Positions 61,566-64,000 of a stretch of DNA of 64,000 nucleotides are shown piece by piece; position 1 is the stretch's first letter; each line of letters opens with the position of its first letter. Origin of the DNA: Streptomyces malaysiensis subsp. samsunensis (GTDB lineage: Bacteria > Actinomycetota > Actinomycetes > Streptomycetales > Streptomycetaceae); NCBI RefSeq assembly GCF_024519315.1, contig NZ_JANIIC010000014.1, forward strand, positions 62,001 through 126,000, given 5' to 3'. A program made the translations under genes and the position numbers. The notes below the pieces were generated by a model. The model saw nothing but the letters and a program-made list of their open reading frames with translations. It was not told the origin of the DNA and searched no databases.

Positions 61566-62349
61566 GCTTGATCACCTTGTTGGTGAGAGTGCCGATGCCT
61601 TCGATGGTGACGGCGACCTCGTCGCCGACGGAGAGCGGGCCGACGCCCGCCGGAGTGCCGGTGAGCACGACGTCGCCGGGGAGCAGCGTCATCGCCTCGG
61701 TGATGTGCACGATCAGGTCCTCGATCGGGCGCACCATCTCGCTCGTACGGCCGAGCTGACGCTGCTCACCGTTGACGGTGCACATGATGCCGAGATCACC
61801 GGCGCGCGTCAGGTCGATATCGGTCTCCACCCAGGGGCCCAGCGGACAGGAGGTGTCGAAGCCCTTGGCCCGTGCCCACTGCTTCTCGCGCCGCTGGGCG
61901 TCGCGGGCCGTGATGTCGTTGCCGCAGGTGTAGCCGAGGATGACGTCCTTGACGCGCTCGCGCGGCACCTCGCGGCACATCCGTCCGATGACCACGGCCA
62001 GCTCGGCCTCGTGGTGCACCTCGGAGGAGAAGGAGGGGTACGCGACGGGGTCGCCGGGGCCGACCACGGAGGTGGACGGCTTGAAGAAGACGACCGGGAC
62101 GTCGGGGACCTCGTTGCCCAGCTCCGCCGCGTGCTCGGCGTAGTTGCGCCCGATTCCGACGACCTTGTTCGGCAGGACGGGCGGCAGGAGCCGGACCTTG
62201 CTCAGGGGGACCTTCTGGCCCGAGCGCTCGAATTCGGCGAAGGGATGGCCCTTGATGATGTCGATGACGGGGCCGTCCTGATCGGACGGCTCGCCCTCCA
62301 CCACGCCGAAGGCGACGTTGCCGTCGATGGAGAATCTGGCGATGCGCAC
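61558..62349 (-). CDS. Fumarylacetoacetate hydrolase-family protein
   Basis: A 263-residue member of the FAH superfamily (hydratases, isomerases and decarboxylases of aromatic catabolism). Metal-binding residues appear in [17 protein letters not shown] (E-x-E) and a later Asp in [12 protein letters not shown]; the loop [20 protein letters not shown] and the C-terminal [20 protein letters not shown] are family blocks. Starts at ATG 62349. It overlaps gltX, a coupling conserved in Streptomyces, though the metabolic link is unclear. Substrate unknown. Confidence 0.9.
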   Translation of the reverse strand: MRIARFSIDGNVAFGVVEGEPSDQDGPVIDIIKGHPFAEFERSGQKVPLSKVRLLPPVLPNKVVGIGRNYAEHAAELGNEVPDVPVVFFKPSTSVVGPGDPVAYPSFSSEVHHEAELAVVIGRMCREVPRERVKDVILGYTCGNDITARDAQRREKQWARAKGFDTSCPLGPWVETDIDLTRAGDLGIMCTVNGEQRQLGRTSEMVRPIEDLIVHITEAMTLLPGDVVLTGTPAGVGPLSVGDEVAVTIEGIGTLTNKVIKRG

Positions 62350-62468
62350 GGGAAGCCTTGGCTCCTGACTGAACTCGCTGGAGACTGACGCTCCAGGCTA
62401 TCGCTCCGCGTCCCGCGCGCCGTCGTCCCGCCCGCTGCCGGTGGTGGCGTCCACCGTGGCCCCGGGGG

Positions 62469-62684
62469 TCAGCGGCCCGGGGTCTCGGTCAGCACGGTGC
62501 GCTTGGGGTTCGCGGTCCGGTTGGGCAGATCGACGCGGTGCTCCGGCTGCTCCTCGGGCGCGGCCGACGGCTCGTCGGCGTCCTTGACGTCCTGGGCGTC
62601 CTTGAGCTCTTGGACGTCCTTGAGATGGGCGAGGGTGGTGCGCCGCGGGTTGGCTATGGAGCGGAACATCATCGTCGTCTTCAC
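62469..62684 (-). CDS. Small conserved protein with repeated NP-R/K-RT motif
   Basis: A 71-residue protein. Two ends share a motif: IANPRRTTLAHLKD near residue 11 and TANPKRTVLTETP near residue 58, with an acidic Asp/Lys/Gln-rich centre (DVQELKDAQDVKDADEPSAA). I have seen this protein as a conserved Streptomyces hypothetical upstream of gltX-region genes. GTG 62684 is the earliest start; ATG at 62672 or 62669 are alternatives. It is 119 bases upstream of the FAH-family gene on the same strand. Confidence 0.65.
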   Translation of the reverse strand: MKTTMMFRSIANPRRTTLAHLKDVQELKDAQDVKDADEPSAAPEEQPEHRVDLPNRTANPKRTVLTETPGR

Positions 62685-63249
62685 GTGGTCTACGCCTCGT
62701 TCTTGTCGTTCGTACCGGCTCTGTAAAGCGTCAGGCTAGAGGCGGCCTTGCCCATGGATTCGCAGGAAAAGTCGCCACCAGCATGTGATATTGCTCACGA
62801 ATGATCAGGCAAAAGGAACATAGAAGACAGTTGCCCAATCACCCTTAACGGACATCGCATACCCGAACCTGACGTTCCGCTCTTGATCATCGCTAGCCGG
62901 ACACTGGATTCCGGCCCGCGATTCGCACCAGAAAGTCCGTTATCGCCGACATTGCTTTCTACGTCCCGTAATAAAGTCCGCACTGAGCGTCACGCGCATC
63001 ACAGCCTTATCCATTGCCCTTGTTGCAGCATCCGGCACTGTGCTGGAATTCCCGGGACCGCCGCGGGAATCAACCGGCGCGCACGGGGGCGCAGCACTAG
63101 GGGCGCCGAGCGGCGGGGTGCTCCCCTTGTCGACACGAAAGGAAGCGCGCCGGTCACTCACGACCGCCAGGGGGGATCGCGGTCCCCCACGACTCGACAC
63201 CGCTCCGCCGTCCGCCGGTGGAGCGCCTGGTCCAGAGGTTGCGACGCTA
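62685..63249. other. Divergent intergenic region before the cvnA1-like gene
   Basis: 565 bases without a convincing gene. The stretch 62770-63010 is the AT-richest of the window's intergenic DNA and probably holds the promoters of both divergent genes. I see no clear dyad or riboswitch-like structure. GC rises again from 63050 toward the gene start. Confidence 0.5.
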
Positions 63250-64000
63250 GTGCAGGGACGTTTCAAGAGGGATGGTATGGGGGCTCCGCAGGCCCGCCAG
63301 GGCCGAGGGGATGCTGCGGCGGACCCGGAGCCGCGCGGCGGGACCGACCGCGGCTCCTCGCCCCAGCGCGCCCAGGGCAGCAACGGCAGGACGCCGGCCG
63401 ATCAGACCCCCGAGGCCGGTGCGCAGAGTGCTACCCGGATCAGTGTGCCCAGCGGCGGCAACGCCGGCGCCTCCGGCGGCGGAGACGCCCCGGAGCAGCC
63501 GGCCAAGCCGAAGACCCCCGCCGGCCCCACCGGTCCCGGCAGCCGCATGGCCCTGCGCAACTGGCGCATCAGCACCCGACTGGTCTCCCTGCTCGCGCTC
63601 CCGGTGGTCGCCGCGACCACCCTGGGGGCGCTGCGCATCGAGGGCTCGCTCGACAACATCAAGCAGCTGGACCAGATGAAGCTGCTCACCGAGATGACGC
63701 AGCAGGCCACCCAACTGGCCAGCGCCCTCCAGGAGGAGCGCGACAAGTCGGCGGGCCCGCTGGCCGGCAAGGGCAACGACAAGGACGACCGGGTCGTCTC
63801 CACGCGCGAGGACACCAACCGCGCGATCTCGGCCTTCCGCGAGGCCACCCATCAGATCGACCCCGGTGACCAGTCGCTGGCGGGCGTGCAGTCCACGCTC
63901 GTCAACATCGACCGCCAGCTCGGCAAGATCAACGAAGTCCGTGACACGGCCTACGACAACAGCCAGTACTACTCGTTGACGGTCCAGAACTACAACGAGC
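63250..64000 (+). CDS. cvnA1: Conservon-type NIT-domain sensor kinase, N-terminal part
   Basis: Open to the window end, 250 residues visible. GTG 63250 gives MQGRFKRDGMGAPQARQGRD; ATG 63277 in the same frame is an alternative. Residues up to about 95 are a disordered Gly/Pro/Ala region, then a membrane segment (LVSLLALPVVAATTLGALRI) and the start of a nitrate/nitrite-sensing NIT domain (LDQMKLLTEMTQQATQLASA; LQEERDKSAGPLAG). This is the layout of CvnA1 (SCO5544), which works with small GTPase-linked CvnB-D proteins. The kinase domain lies beyond the window. Confidence 0.82.
   Translation, partial: MQGRFKRDGMGAPQARQGRGDAAADPEPRGGTDRGSSPQRAQGSNGRTPADQTPEAGAQSATRISVPSGGNAGASGGGDAPEQPAKPKTPAGPTGPGSRMALRNWRISTRLVSLLALPVVAATTLGALRIEGSLDNIKQLDQMKLLTEMTQQATQLASALQEERDKSAGPLAGKGNDKDDRVVSTREDTNRAISAFREATHQIDPGDQSLAGVQSTLVNIDRQLGKINEVRDTAYDNSQYYSLTVQNYNE

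Overview
The window is about 64 kb of high-GC actinobacterial chromosome, and the genus is almost certainly Streptomyces. Evidence: strong GC bias at third codon positions, frequent GTG and TTG starts, recognisable Streptomyces-specific genes (nsdA, hupS with its lysine-rich tail, ndgR, a conservon-type NIT sensor kinase) and an Streptomyces-type integrated element. From memory of Streptomyces coelicolor the gene order matches the SCO5544-SCO5597 core region read in reverse; no alignment was run.

Layout. 1-9.1 kb: on the minus strand the translation/secretion cluster rpsP, khpA-like KH gene, rimM, trmD, rplS, lepB and the start of a second signal peptidase, with an SprT-like gene, a eukaryote/archaeal-type proS, a methyltransferase and ffh beside it. 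9.1-15.5 kb: a repeat-rich gap, then the nitrogen cluster amtB-glnK-glnD behind a complete GlnR box, then nsdA, a negative regulator of sporulation and antibiotic production. 16-24.6 kb: a prim-pol-like protein, ftsY, a NarL-type two-component system translationally joined to a small secreted protein, an LLM oxidoreductase and the glucose permease glcP. 24.8-31 kb: smc with a disordered insertion in its hinge, a small coiled-coil protein, acylphosphatase and a secreted CAP-domain protein.

30.96-36.41 kb: a 5.45 kb integrated element with a tyrosine integrase, excisionase, RepSA-type HUH replication initiator, two small genes and a GntR repressor with its operators. It has no FtsK-like transfer gene, so it looks like a mobilisable or reduced form of the actinomycete integrative and conjugative elements. 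I find a 13-bp imperfect direct repeat at its two ends that coincides with the stop codon of the CAP-domain gene, flanking integrase-arm-like repeats, and the displaced terminator of that gene on the far side. This protein-gene attachment site and a large stem-loop near the right end are the most interesting parts of the window.

36.5-46.9 kb: HxlR regulator overlapping mutM tail to tail, then rnc (absB), rpmF, yceD-like, a SepIVA/DivIVA-like coiled-coil gene, coaD, rsmD, recG, a DhaL/FakA-like gene and rpmB. 46.9-58.1 kb: thiD, thiL, a stand-alone Lrp ligand-binding domain, DUF3515 lipoprotein, ddlA, gpsA, plsC, cofC (fused to a cold-shock-like domain), hupS, leuC-leuD and ndgR. 58.1-64 kb: DUF4188 gene divergent from a MerR regulator, a five-tRNA array (three Glu-CTC, two Gln-CTG) directly downstream of gltX, a fumarylacetoacetate-hydrolase-family gene, a small conserved protein and the 5' part of a cvnA1-type sensor kinase cut by the window edge.

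The genes are overwhelmingly housekeeping. They are packed in minus-strand operons with 1-8 bp overlaps. Besides the element, unusual points are gene-end tandem repeats that copy the stop codon (cofC, thiL), repeat-built protein tails or insertions (RimM, SMC) and several clear palindromic operators.
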